Origin: JAAZLA01 sp964560975
GTDB lineage: Bacteria > Spirochaetota > Spirochaetia > Treponematales > Treponemataceae
DNA: 55,929 nucleotides
Direction: 5' to 3'
NCBI GenBank assembly: GCA_964560975.1
Contig: CAZLNE010000001.1
Coordinates: 1-55,929, forward strand
Positions 1 through 7,556 of the stretch are shown piece by piece. The notes beneath the pieces are model-generated. The model was not told where the DNA came from. It worked only from the letters and a program-made list of their open reading frames with translations, and made no database searches. The number at the start of each line of letters is the position of its first letter. Position 1 is the stretch's first letter. The position numbers and the translations under genes were made by a program.

Positions 1-54
1 CTTTCGAGCTCTAGTACCTGAAACTAGCGTGTCTACCAATTCCACCATCCGGGC
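1..54 (-). tRNA. tRNA-Leu (CAG), 3' part cut by window edge
   Basis: Read on the minus strand, the tRNA starts at 54 with acceptor strand GCCCGGA, followed by a D arm (GGTAGAC) and an anticodon stem-loop CTAGT-TTCAGGT-ACTAG. The anticodon is CAG, which reads leucine CUG codons. The start of a long class II variable arm (GAGCTCG) fits tRNA-Leu. The T arm and 3' acceptor strand lie outside the window. Confidence 0.93.
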
Positions 55-66
55 TTAGCAATCTAG

Positions 67-96
67 ACTATAACAAAAATAATAGTTCACTGTCAA
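67..96 (-). promoter_or_regulatory. sigma-70-type promoter of tRNA-Leu
   Basis: On the minus strand, TTGACA (91-96) and TATAGT (67-72) are separated by 18 bases. The tRNA 5' end follows about 12 bases after the -10 box, as expected for a tRNA promoter with a short leader. Confidence 0.75.
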
Positions 97-106
97 TATA
101 GATGTA

Positions 107-982
107 TTAAATATCTATACCTAAGAAATGCTTAACAAGCAGACCTATACCGAATGAAATTGCCGCAACAACAATACTGATTCCTGCCATCTCAGCAAAA
201 CGCCTTACAAAGGGTAAATCTTTTGCAACTGATATATAGTAGGTAAACACAAAAATAATAACTACAACTACAGATAACAAAATAACTAATGCAGGAATAA
301 AGGCAGTCTGAGGCAAAAGTAAATAAGGCAGAACTAGAAAAAATACAGTTACAAGATATACACTGCCTGTATAAAGAGACGACTTTAAGGGATTTGCATG
401 TCCTTCAGATCTAGCTGATAAATACTCGCTGGAAGTCATAGATAAGGTTGCAGATATTCCGGTTATTAATCCTGATAATGCAACAAGGCGGTTATTTTGC
501 AGTGCAAAGGTAAGACCTGCAAGGGTACCGGTTAATTCAACAAGTGCATCGCTTAAACCAAGCACCATTGAGCCGACATACTGTAATCTTTCTTCATCAA
601 GCATTCCTAAAAGCTGCTGTTCATGCCTATCTTCATCTTCAGAAATTCTTTTTGCTTCAGGAACCTCATCAGAAATTTTTTCATATTTAGAAGAAGCATT
701 ATCCTCTCCTTTTTCCATGAGCTTAAGAGCAAAGGTATAGCCAAAGATGCGTGCAAGTGTAGTAATAAAAACTATATAAAGCTTTTTGGGTTTAACATCA
801 ACACCTGTTATTTTTTTCCACACTGCACCATGACTTTTTTCTTCTTCTGCAATTTGCCTTAAAATACTGCTGTTCTTTTCATCTTTTACAAATGCAGCAA
901 TTTTCATGTAAATATAATACTCAGTAACTTCACCCTTTTGCATGGCTAATAAAATTTTTTTTGTCTCTTTGCTAATATGCAT
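107..982 (-). CDS. Ferritin-like/VIT1 (CCC1-type) iron or manganese transporter
   Basis: Predicted inner-membrane protein of 291 residues with two parts. Residues 1-125 form a rubrerythrin/ferritin-like four-helix domain with diiron-type ligands visible: Glu21, Glu48-x-x-His51 and Glu117-x-x-His120. Residues about 135-291 are a VIT1/CCC1 membrane domain with GLSDALVELTG and the MTSSEYLSARSE stretch, followed by hydrophobic helices. This matches the membrane-bound ferritin-like architecture thought to export or detoxify Fe(II) or Mn(II); the metal cannot be decided here. An AAAGGA ribosome-binding site precedes the ATG. It lies 43 bases after alr on the same strand, so it may be co-transcribed, although a weak promoter (TTGTAC, 16 bases, TATAGA) sits in the gap. 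Confidence 0.85.
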   Translation of the reverse strand: MHISKETKKILLAMQKGEVTEYYIYMKIAAFVKDEKNSSILRQIAEEEKSHGAVWKKITGVDVKPKKLYIVFITTLARIFGYTFALKLMEKGEDNASSKYEKISDEVPEAKRISEDEDRHEQQLLGMLDEERLQYVGSMVLGLSDALVELTGTLAGLTFALQNNRLVALSGLITGISATLSMTSSEYLSARSEGHANPLKSSLYTGSVYLVTVFFLVLPYLLLPQTAFIPALVILLSVVVVIIFVFTYYISVAKDLPFVRRFAEMAGISIVVAAISFGIGLLVKHFLGIDI

Positions 983-1025
983 ATTAATTTCCTTTCTATA
1001 CTTTTTATCTTTTAATGTACAACAA

Positions 1026-2168
1026 TTATTCTATATAGTTTCGTTTAACTCTTTGTCCAATACTGGTTAAAACTTCATACGATATAGTTTTTCCAACATT
1101 TGCATAATCATCTGCATTAAGACAATTAGCCTCCGGACCGAAAAAAACAACCTCGTCACCTTCACATACAGATGTATCAGTGCCAAGATTTACCATACAT
1201 TGATCCATACATATTCTTCCTACTATTGGATACTTTTTATCCCTAATAGTTACGAAAATTCCTGGTGAATAGGCTCGATGAAGTCCATCAGCATAACCAA
1301 GCGGTATAGTTCCAATAAGAGTATGTTCTTTTGATTTCCAAGTACGTCCATACGAAACAGCACAACCTTGTTCAATTGTCTTTATTTGAACAATTTTAGA
1401 TTTTAATTCCATGACAGGTTTTAAACCTTCAAATGCAGGATACATACGTTTCATATATTTTGCAATATCGGGATTAGGATAATAACCGTATACTGCAATG
1501 CCAGGGCGAATCATATCAAACCAAGAGTCAGGGTGCAAAAACAAAGCACCAGAATTTGAGCAATTAACAAGTCCAGGATCTATGCCAAGAGCTTTAATTG
1601 ACGATATTGCATCTTTAAATATTTTTATTTGATCTTTTGTAAATTGAATATCTTCAGAATTAAGAGAGTCTGAAACACTTAGATGCGTACTAACACCATC
1701 AAGCGAAAGCGCATCACAGCCATGAATAAAGGAAGCCAAAGCAGCTGCCTGGGAGGGTGAGCAGCCTATTCTACTCATGCCGGTATCAATCTTGATATGA
1801 ACATGAGCAGTTTTGTTGAGTTTTAATGCTGTATCAGATAGTAATGAAGCATATTCTACAGAATGAACAAAACAAGTTAACTCATTTTCTACAAGATCAA
1901 CAAGTTCATCCTTTTCAGTTATACTCAGTAAAAGAATGGGACAAGTAATAGAGTGAGACCGTAATTCACACCCTTCTTCAACAGTTGCTACAGCCAAACT
2001 ATTTGATCCGTTTTTTAAAGCCTCTTTAGCAATTTTTATGGCTCCGTGTCCATAAGCTTGGGCCTTTACAGGAATACACATCTTAACTGAGGGAGAAATA
2101 AGGTTGCGGATAGTAAGCAGATTACGTTTAAAGTGTTCCAGGTAGATGTTTGCAGTTCTTATATTCAT
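1026..2168 (-). CDS. alr: Alanine racemase
   Basis: PLP enzyme interconverting L- and D-alanine for peptidoglycan; 380 residues, normal family length. The PLP-binding lysine is Lys35 in VKAQAYGHG. The second catalytic base is Tyr273 in AVSYGRTWKS. IKIDTGMSRIG, SNSGALF and MIRPGIAVYG are typical Alr blocks, and GRICMDQCMVNL is near the C-terminus. No Shine-Dalgarno sequence precedes the ATG; instead a -10 box (2177-2182) lies eight bases upstream, so the transcript is probably leaderless or nearly so. Cytoplasmic. Followed by the VIT1 transporter gene in the same orientation. Confidence 0.97.
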   Translation of the reverse strand: MNIRTANIYLEHFKRNLLTIRNLISPSVKMCIPVKAQAYGHGAIKIAKEALKNGSNSLAVATVEEGCELRSHSITCPILLLSITEKDELVDLVENELTCFVHSVEYASLLSDTALKLNKTAHVHIKIDTGMSRIGCSPSQAAALASFIHGCDALSLDGVSTHLSVSDSLNSEDIQFTKDQIKIFKDAISSIKALGIDPGLVNCSNSGALFLHPDSWFDMIRPGIAVYGYYPNPDIAKYMKRMYPAFEGLKPVMELKSKIVQIKTIEQGCAVSYGRTWKSKEHTLIGTIPLGYADGLHRAYSPGIFVTIRDKKYPIVGRICMDQCMVNLGTDTSVCEGDEVVFFGPEANCLNADDYANVGKTISYEVLTSIGQRVKRNYIE

Positions 2169-2176
2169 TTATTTTT

Positions 2177-2205
2177 ATCATATACCTATAAACACTAATT
2201 ATCAA
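2177..2205 (-). promoter_or_regulatory. Promoter of alr, almost at the start codon
   Basis: On the minus strand, TTGATA (2200-2205) and TATGAT (2177-2182) are separated by 17 bases. The expected transcription start is around 2170 and the ATG begins at 2168, leaving essentially no leader. Confidence 0.6.
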
Positions 2206-2222
2206 TATATTAATAACTTATA

Positions 2223-2251
2223 TTGAAAAAATCCTAATTCTATAATAAAAT
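2223..2251 (+). promoter_or_regulatory. Promoter of lipoprotein-rex-rlmK operon
   Basis: TTGAAA (2223-2228), a 17-base spacer and TAAAAT (2246-2251), divergent from the alr promoter. An alternative -10, TATAAT, lies at 2241-2246. An AGAGGA ribosome-binding site follows before the ATG at 2276. Confidence 0.5.
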
Positions 2252-2275
2252 AATTATTTAGAGGATTAATTTAAA

Positions 2276-3289
2276 ATGAAAAAAAATGTAATTGTAATAC
2301 TTCTTCTTATATATACTTTTTTTATTCTTTTTTCGTGCGTTACTACTCAGGTTTACGAAGAAAAAAGTAAAGCTTCTGAAGCAAATAACGAAAAGAATAT
2401 TGAAACCGAAAAGGAATTTATACCTGTTACAGAAATTGTATACGATGATGTACCTGATCCTGATCCGGCAGCAGAGTATGAAGATAAAGCAGGCTCAGTT
2501 ATACTGTCACCCCTCGTATTACCTTCACCTTCTATAAAAGGCAACAGTTTTACGAAACCATTTACTATAAAAGTCACAAACCCCGATGGAAATATAGCAC
2601 CCTATTACCCCATTACTATTAAATATCCGCATTCAATTACAGAAGGTGAAGTTGTATTTACAACAATAGATGTGATGACTAATGAGAAAGGGATAGTCGA
2701 GTTTTTAAGTCCGCCCTCCACTTTTTCGTGCAATTCTTTTATTTCTTTTTATCCAACACCTGAAGTAATTACACCAAGCATACTTCAAATTATTCAAAGG
2801 ATTTCTCTTAAAATTCCATATCTCGTTAAAACGAATCTAACAAACGAAGGCGGATCTATTTGTCTTGTTGATTACGACAAACAAGGAAGAGCTATAACAA
2901 ATAACGGTTTAACATCATCTGCAGTTCTTGGATACTTAATACGAAGCGGTTTTTCTAGAATCGGTAATGCGGAATTCTACAGCGAAGTTGCCGCCGGTGA
3001 TTATGATTTTCTCTATAAAAAAGCAAAAGACTTGTTCGGCTCTATCACCTCATACTTCATTTATGGAACAGTACAATACCTTGATACACCACAAAAAAAT
3101 GAACAAAATGAATATACAGTTAACCTCATAGCTGATATTATCTGTATAGATATGAAATCAAATAATCAATTGTATAAAACAAGCCTTAAAGTTACTGGAA
3201 CCGGTAAAACCGAAAGTAGTGCTTTAAATAATGCTAGAAACGACCAGTTAGCGCCTTTGCTGGCTGAAAAAATTATGTATGGTATGTAA
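2276..3289 (+). CDS. Predicted lipoprotein of unknown function
   Basis: I do not recognise a named family. The 337-residue protein begins with a lipoprotein signal: Lys-Lys, a hydrophobic run, then lipobox LFSC with Cys21 as the lipidation site, so it should be membrane-anchored. Residues about 24-70 are acidic and low complexity (linker-like). Residues 85-165 look like a beta-rich module (FTIKVTNPDGN). The C-terminal part (about 185-337) has KTSLKVTGTGKTESSALNNA, which resembles the end of LPP20-type and assembly-lipoprotein domains that bind or build outer-membrane structures; that likeness is weak. It is first in a probable operon with rex (18-base gap). Confidence 0.8.
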   Translation: MKKNVIVILLLIYTFFILFSCVTTQVYEEKSKASEANNEKNIETEKEFIPVTEIVYDDVPDPDPAAEYEDKAGSVILSPLVLPSPSIKGNSFTKPFTIKVTNPDGNIAPYYPITIKYPHSITEGEVVFTTIDVMTNEKGIVEFLSPPSTFSCNSFISFYPTPEVITPSILQIIQRISLKIPYLVKTNLTNEGGSICLVDYDKQGRAITNNGLTSSAVLGYLIRSGFSRIGNAEFYSEVAAGDYDFLYKKAKDLFGSITSYFIYGTVQYLDTPQKNEQNEYTVNLIADIICIDMKSNNQLYKTSLKVTGTGKTESSALNNARNDQLAPLLAEKIMYGM

Positions 3290-3307
3290 CATACATTTGG
3301 AGATACT

Positions 3308-3958
3308 ATGATAAACGAAAAAGTACCAGCAGCTCCTTCAATTAGAAGATTACCATCATACCTGCATATTATTCGCCAAGCTCAAAAAGATGGATACGAA
3401 TTCATTTCTGGTACAGTTATTGCACAAGAATTACACCTCGAACCAATTCAAGTAAGAAAGGACCTAACCATTACAGGAATAATTGGAAAACCCAAACGCG
3501 GATATCCGGTTGTGCCTCTCATTGCGGCAATTGAACACTTTTTAGGATGGGATTCTGTAAAAAATGCAATAATCATTGGAGCAGGAAATCTTGCGACAGC
3601 ACTAACCGGTTACCAAGAGTTTCAGCTACATGGACTGCACTTTGTAGGCGCCTTCGATTCTGATACATCTAAAATCGCCGGCCATATTCACGGTGTTCCT
3701 GTTTTTCCCATAGAAACCCTAAATGAGCAGGTACATAAACTAAAGGCAACCATTGCTGTTATAACAGTACCCTCTGTTTATGCGCAGGAAACAGCCGACA
3801 AAGTTGTAAGTGCAGGAATTAAAGCAATATGGAATTTTACCAACGTTAAATTAAACCTGCCTAACGATGTTGTATCGCAAAGAGAAGATTTAACATCAGG
3901 CTATGCATTACTATGCGTAAAAATGGACTCAGATAAACCAAAACGGATTCTTGAATGA
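3308..3958 (+). CDS. rex: Redox-sensing transcriptional repressor Rex
   Basis: Winged-helix repressor of 216 residues that senses the NADH/NAD+ ratio and controls fermentative and respiratory genes. The N-terminal winged helix (about 1-80) shows RRLPSYLHIIRQ, then the recognition region QVRKDLTITGIIGKP. The Rossmann domain begins NAIIIGAGNLATAL, the dinucleotide-binding glycine motif, followed by FDSDTSKIAG. Length and block order match Rex throughout. The stop overlaps the next start by four bases (ATGA), so rlmK is translationally coupled. I found no clear Rex operator (TTGTGA...TCACAA) in the window, so its targets lie elsewhere. Confidence 0.95.
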   Translation: MINEKVPAAPSIRRLPSYLHIIRQAQKDGYEFISGTVIAQELHLEPIQVRKDLTITGIIGKPKRGYPVVPLIAAIEHFLGWDSVKNAIIIGAGNLATALTGYQEFQLHGLHFVGAFDSDTSKIAGHIHGVPVFPIETLNEQVHKLKATIAVITVPSVYAQETADKVVSAGIKAIWNFTNVKLNLPNDVVSQREDLTSGYALLCVKMDSDKPKRILE

Positions 3959-4929
3959 CTAGCGATGAATACCAGGCAGAGCTTCTGGAAAACAGGCTTA
4001 GTAAACGTTATAAACATTTAAAAAAATGGGCTAAAAGATCTGGTATAAGCTGTTACCGTGTATACGATAAAGACATACCAGAAATTCCTCTTGCAGTCGA
4101 TATTTATGAGGATTGTCAAACTTTTAAAACATATATCCACATGTCTCTCTACGAACGCCCCTATGAAAAGGATCAATCGGACGAAGATGTATGGCTCAAT
4201 CATATGAAAAATGCCTGTATAAAAGTATTTCTTGTTGAACCTGACTCTGTTTTTATTAAAACTAGAAAAAGAATGAAGGGTGAAGAGCAATATGAAAAAC
4301 AATCAAATGACTCCTTCAACATCACTGTAAAAGAGCAAGGACAAAAATTTCTAATAAATTTAACTGATTATCTTGATACAGGGCTCTTTTTTGATCATCG
4401 TCCATTGCGTACTTTAGTGCGTTCAATGAGCCAGGGAAAGAGTGTATTAAACTTATTCTGCTATACAGGTTCCTTTTCAGTCTATGCTGCACAAGGAAAA
4501 GCTTCAAAAGTAGATTCTGTGGATTTATCTAAAACTTATTTAGCATGGGCTCAGCAAAACATGAGTATTAATGGTTTTTCACCAGAAAATAGCTCTTTTT
4601 CGTTCATTCAAAAAGATACCATGACTTTTCTTACTACAACCCAAAATAACTACGATATTATTATTCTAGATCCGCCTACTTTTTCAAATTCAAAACGGAC
4701 AGCTACAACACTCGACATTAATCGTGATTATTCATTCTTGGTAAACAAGTGTTTTTCCTTATTAAAACCGAATGGAACCCTTTTTTTCTCGACAAACAGC
4801 AAAAAACTGGTATTCGATACATCCCTGCTCAATTTTTCAGGGCAGATTACTGACATTACTGATATGACGATTCCTGAAGACTTTCGGAACAAAAAAATTC
4901 ATAGATGCTGGAAAATTGATAAAGCATAA
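3955..4929 (+). CDS. RlmK-like 23S rRNA methyltransferase
   Basis: Class I SAM-dependent methyltransferase of 324 residues resembling the C-terminal RlmK half of the bifunctional RlmKL protein, which makes m7G2069 in 23S rRNA. The N-terminal segment (RLSKRYKHLKKWAKR, then CYRVYDKDIPE) matches the RlmK pre-domain. NLTDYLDTGLFFDHR precedes SAM motif I, NLFCYTGSFSVYAA. Motif IV is ILDPPTFSNS, the NPP(Y/F)-type catalytic loop. It stands alone here, without the RlmL half. Starts inside the rex stop codon. RlmI-type m5C specificity is the main alternative; the pre-domain favours RlmK. Confidence 0.82.
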   Translation: MTSDEYQAELLENRLSKRYKHLKKWAKRSGISCYRVYDKDIPEIPLAVDIYEDCQTFKTYIHMSLYERPYEKDQSDEDVWLNHMKNACIKVFLVEPDSVFIKTRKRMKGEEQYEKQSNDSFNITVKEQGQKFLINLTDYLDTGLFFDHRPLRTLVRSMSQGKSVLNLFCYTGSFSVYAAQGKASKVDSVDLSKTYLAWAQQNMSINGFSPENSSFSFIQKDTMTFLTTTQNNYDIIILDPPTFSNSKRTATTLDINRDYSFLVNKCFSLLKPNGTLFFSTNSKKLVFDTSLLNFSGQITDITDMTIPEDFRNKKIHRCWKIDKA

Positions 4930-4930
4930 A

Positions 4931-4960
4931 AAAAGACCTTTGCTTTTGCAAAGGTCTTTT
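4931..4960. terminator. Bidirectional intrinsic terminator between rlmK and rpmE
   Basis: A perfect stem GACCTTTGC/GCAAAGGTC with a TTTT loop (4935-4956), flanked by an A run on the left and a T run on the right. It can stop both the plus-strand rex-rlmK operon and the minus-strand rpmE transcript. Confidence 0.88.
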
Positions 4961-4970
4961 CCAAGCTGTA

Positions 4971-5174
4971 TTACTTTTTAATATTGAATCTTTTGTTAAA
5001 GCGTTCAATACGGCCAGCAGTATCTACCAGTTTTTGCTTACCAGTAAAAAACGGATGGCAAGCTGAACAAATTTCAACGTTAATATTTTTAACAGTTGAA
5101 CGTGTTTCAATCACGTTTCCGCATACGCAGGTAATTTTTGTCATCTCGTACTTAGGGTGTATACCTTCTTTCAT
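4971..5174 (-). CDS. rpmE: 50S ribosomal protein L31, zinc-binding type
   Basis: Large-subunit protein of 67 residues. It carries the zinc ligands of the C+ form: Cys16-x-Cys18 (ITCVCGN) and ICSACHPFFTGKQ with Cys36-x-x-Cys39. The C-terminal GRIERFNKRF is typical. The ribosome-binding site is GGAGG with good spacing. It lies downstream of rho on the same strand but has its own candidate promoter and a leader with competing base-pairings (see 5182-5252). Confidence 0.97.
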   Translation of the reverse strand: MKEGIHPKYEMTKITCVCGNVIETRSTVKNINVEICSACHPFFTGKQKLVDTAGRIERFNKRFNIKK

Positions 5175-5181
5175 TTAAAGC

Positions 5182-5252
5182 CTCCAAAATTTATTTGAAA
5201 AGACTTGCCCGAATGTTGGAGCCTTAGCCAACTAACATCCACAAATCTCCAA
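5182..5252 (-). promoter_or_regulatory. Candidate autoregulatory leader of rpmE
   Basis: In the minus-strand leader one CTCCAA (5216-5221) can pair with an upstream TTGGAG (5247-5252), or with the TTGGAG that contains the Shine-Dalgarno sequence (5182-5187). Part of it can instead close a local hairpin, GTTGG/CCAAC (5228-5232 with 5215-5219). These pairings exclude one another, which is what a ribosomal-protein leader switch would look like. This is inference from base complementarity only. Confidence 0.35.
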
Positions 5253-5271
5253 ATTTCGAAAATTCTTACAC

Positions 5272-5280
5272 AGTATATCA
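5272..5280 (-). promoter_or_regulatory. Extended -10 promoter candidate for rpmE
   Basis: On the minus strand TGATATACT forms an extended -10 (TG-A-TATACT) about 100 bases before the rpmE ATG. No good -35 box is visible. Confidence 0.35.
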
Positions 5281-5297
5281 AAGCGTAAAAAATTAAT

Positions 5298-6993
5298 CTA
5301 GCCCATATCTCCAGTATTCATGGAACGCAAAAAAGCCTCATTATTTTTAGATTTTTTCATCTTATCAATAAGCAGTTCCATAATTTCTGCATCGTCCATC
5401 GGGTTAATAACCTTTCTAAGAACCCAAATTTTCTGTAGTTCTTCTTCAGTAAGAAGAAGTTCCTCTTTTCTGGTGCCGGATTTCTTAATATTAATAGCAG
5501 GAAAGAGTCTTCTATCTGCAAGTTTGCGGTCTAGNNNNNNNNNNTAGGTTAATTTCCATATTACCTGTTCCCTTAAACTCTTCGAAAATAACTTCGTCCA
5601 TACGGCTTCCTGTTTCAATCAACGCAGTTGATATGATAGTTAAGCTTCCGCCCTCTTCAACATTTCGTGCAGCACCAAAAAATCTCTTTGGTTTGTGCAG
5701 GGCATTAGAATCAACACCGCCTGACAATACCTTACCAGATGTAGGAACAGTCTGATTATATGCACGTGCAAGCCTTGTAATTGAATCAAGGAAGATAACA
5801 ACATCCATCTTATGTTCAACAAGGCGTTTTGCTTTTTCCAATACCATTTCTGCTACCTGTACGTGGCGCGTTGCCTGCTCATCGAAGGTTGAAGAAATAA
5901 CCTCAGCATTGATCGAACGCTCCATCTCAGTAACTTCTTCAGGACGTTCATCTATCAACAATACTATTAAATAGACTTCCGGATGGTTCTTTGTTATTGC
6001 GTTTGCAATTCTCTGCATTAAAATTGTTTTACCGGCCTTTGGAGGAGCAACAATGAGGGCTCGCTGCCCCTTACCAATCGGAGAAAATAGATTCATTATT
6101 CTTGTTGATAATTCTTCAGTATTGGTTTCAAGATTAAGTTTCTCATCAGGATATAAAGGTGTTAAATTTTCAAAAGGAATTCTTGTCTGAGCAGCACGAG
6201 TGTCACCCATGTTGACGGTTTCTATCCGTAATAATGCAAAAAACCTTTCACCCTCTTTCGGAGAACGTATCTGTCCGTAAATTGTATCGCCTGTTTTTAA
6301 ATTAAAAAGCCTAATCTGACTTGGAGAAATATAAATATCATCAGGACCGGGAAGGTAGCTGTTTTGAGGAGATCTAAGAAATCCATATCCATCAGGCAGA
6401 ATTTCCAAGGCTCCCGAGGCAAAAATAATGCCGCCATGCTCTGTATGAGCTTTAAGAATAACAAAGATCAGCTCCTGCTTTTTCATGGGTGCAAGATCAT
6501 CACGTGATATACCGTATCTTCCAGCTAAGTCTCGAAGATCATGCATACCCATCTTTGTTAAATCATTTATGCTTAACCTAGGCTTTGAGTCACGATTTTG
6601 TGTTTCCTCTTCTGTTCCTGTATCTGTCTGGTCGGAAAAAGGAATAGAGCTTTGCGGATTAAGTGAACCGGTAGGATTATTAAAACCGCCCTTAGGTGAA
6701 TCAGGGCGATGGTTGATTCTTTTTTTAATTTTTGGCCGAACAACAACCCTTTCTCTAGAGTTTCTTTTTCTTACTTCATTATTATCTGAGTTTACAGACT
6801 CATTTTCGCTTTCTTCATTTTTTTCACAGTCCTCGGTTCTTTCATAATAAGGAATATCATCAGTCCCCAGTGTTTCAATTTTAGAATCGATTTCAGATTC
6901 CAATTTTAAATCCAGCTGTTCCTGATCATCAGATTCCAACGAAGCTGAAACCTCAGACGTGTCAACAAACCGGCGTCGCTTAATCGGTGCCAT
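5298..6993 (-). CDS. rho: Transcription termination factor Rho (assembly gap inside)
   Basis: RNA-dependent hexameric helicase that ends transcription. ATG at 6993 is chosen because GGAG lies six bases before it; an upstream in-frame ATG at 7005 has no such site. The first 130 residues are an acidic, then Arg/Lys-rich extension. Next come the Rho N-terminal helices (LTKMGMHDLRDLAG), the RNA-binding cold-shock-like fold (EILPDGYGFLRSP), Walker A (APPKAGKT) and Walker B (DVVIFLDSITRLARAYN). Ten Ns at 5535-5544 break the frame between GNMEINL and LDRKLADRR. These halves join perfectly if the Ns and one copy of a duplicated TAG are removed, so the real gene is probably intact. Confidence 0.93.
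5535..5544. other. Assembly gap (10 Ns) inside rho
   Basis: Ten unknown bases, flanked on the plus strand by CTAG on the left and TAG on the right. The shared TAG suggests either a tiny contig overlap scaffolded with a default gap, or a 3-base target duplication around an unassembled repeat. Confidence 0.97.
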
Positions 6994-7064
6994 TAAATTC
7001 TCCATGTAGATTGATTGTTTCTATTTAAAAAGATAATTTCTTTGAATTGCTTATAAGAATTAAT

Positions 7065-7100
7065 AGTATAATTATACTGTGTAGTATTATAAACTGTCAA
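7065..7100 (-). promoter_or_regulatory. Strong promoter of rho with palindrome over the -10
   Basis: On the minus strand, consensus TTGACA (7095-7100) and TATAAT (7071-7076) are 18 bases apart. A 14-base perfect palindrome, AGTATAATTATACT (7065-7078), covers the -10 box and could be an operator or just a chance product of the AT-rich box. The leader to the rho ATG is about 70 bases. Confidence 0.75.
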
Positions 7101-7136
7101 GTAAAAGTCGATACTGTTCATTAAGATTTATTTTAC

Positions 7137-7544
7137 TTACGACATTAAAGATTCTTTGTACTCTACAGTATTCATAGAAAACAAATCATTTTCATTAGGT
7201 GAATCAAGCATACTTACCTTACCCTGAAAATCAACATTATCTTCTATCCTTATTTTTCGTGCAGTAACATTTCCAATAATTCTACTGCCGCTTTTCATTT
7301 CTACCCTATCCTGGGCTTCTAAATTACCAGTAACTTGACCAGAAACAATTATTGAGTGTGCTAATATAGAATCAACCGAACATTGAGCCTTTTTATCAAC
7401 TTCCAAATTACCTTCTGCTTCTATTGTTCCATCAAATTTTCCTGTTATAACAAGTTCATCCTTAAACTGCATTATTCCAATAAATTGAGTCTCGCTTCCT
7501 AGCACTGTAACGTTTTTTGATTTTTGCTGAAAATTACGAGCCAT
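7137..7544 (-). CDS. Bactofilin
   Basis: Cytoskeletal polymer protein of 135 residues. The central part (about 15-115) is a run of short hydrophobic/glycine beta-helix rungs (DELVITGKFDGTIEAEGNL, IIVSGQVTGNLEA, IIGNVTARKIRI), the bactofilin (CcmA/DUF583) fold that assembles without nucleotide. A short N-terminal tail (ARNFQQKSKNV) may bind membrane. The C-terminal tail is acidic. In other bacteria bactofilins place envelope enzymes and affect cell shape. It follows lnt by 12 bases and precedes rho, an arrangement I recall from T. pallidum (TP0252-TP0254). Function in this organism is inferred. Confidence 0.9.
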   Translation of the reverse strand: MARNFQQKSKNVTVLGSETQFIGIMQFKDELVITGKFDGTIEAEGNLEVDKKAQCSVDSILAHSIIVSGQVTGNLEAQDRVEMKSGSRIIGNVTARKIRIEDNVDFQGKVSMLDSPNENDLFSMNTVEYKESLMS

Positions 7545-7556
7545 AAAAAACCTGCC

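Noticed and set aside
5298..5618. Rho split into two reading frames
   Set aside because: The break coincides exactly with the ten Ns and the two halves join as a normal Rho; there is no evidence for a real frameshift.
7065..7078. Palindrome over the rho promoter as a specific operator
   Set aside because: It is built from TATAAT and its complement, so it can arise from the -10 box alone; I only mention it within the promoter entry.
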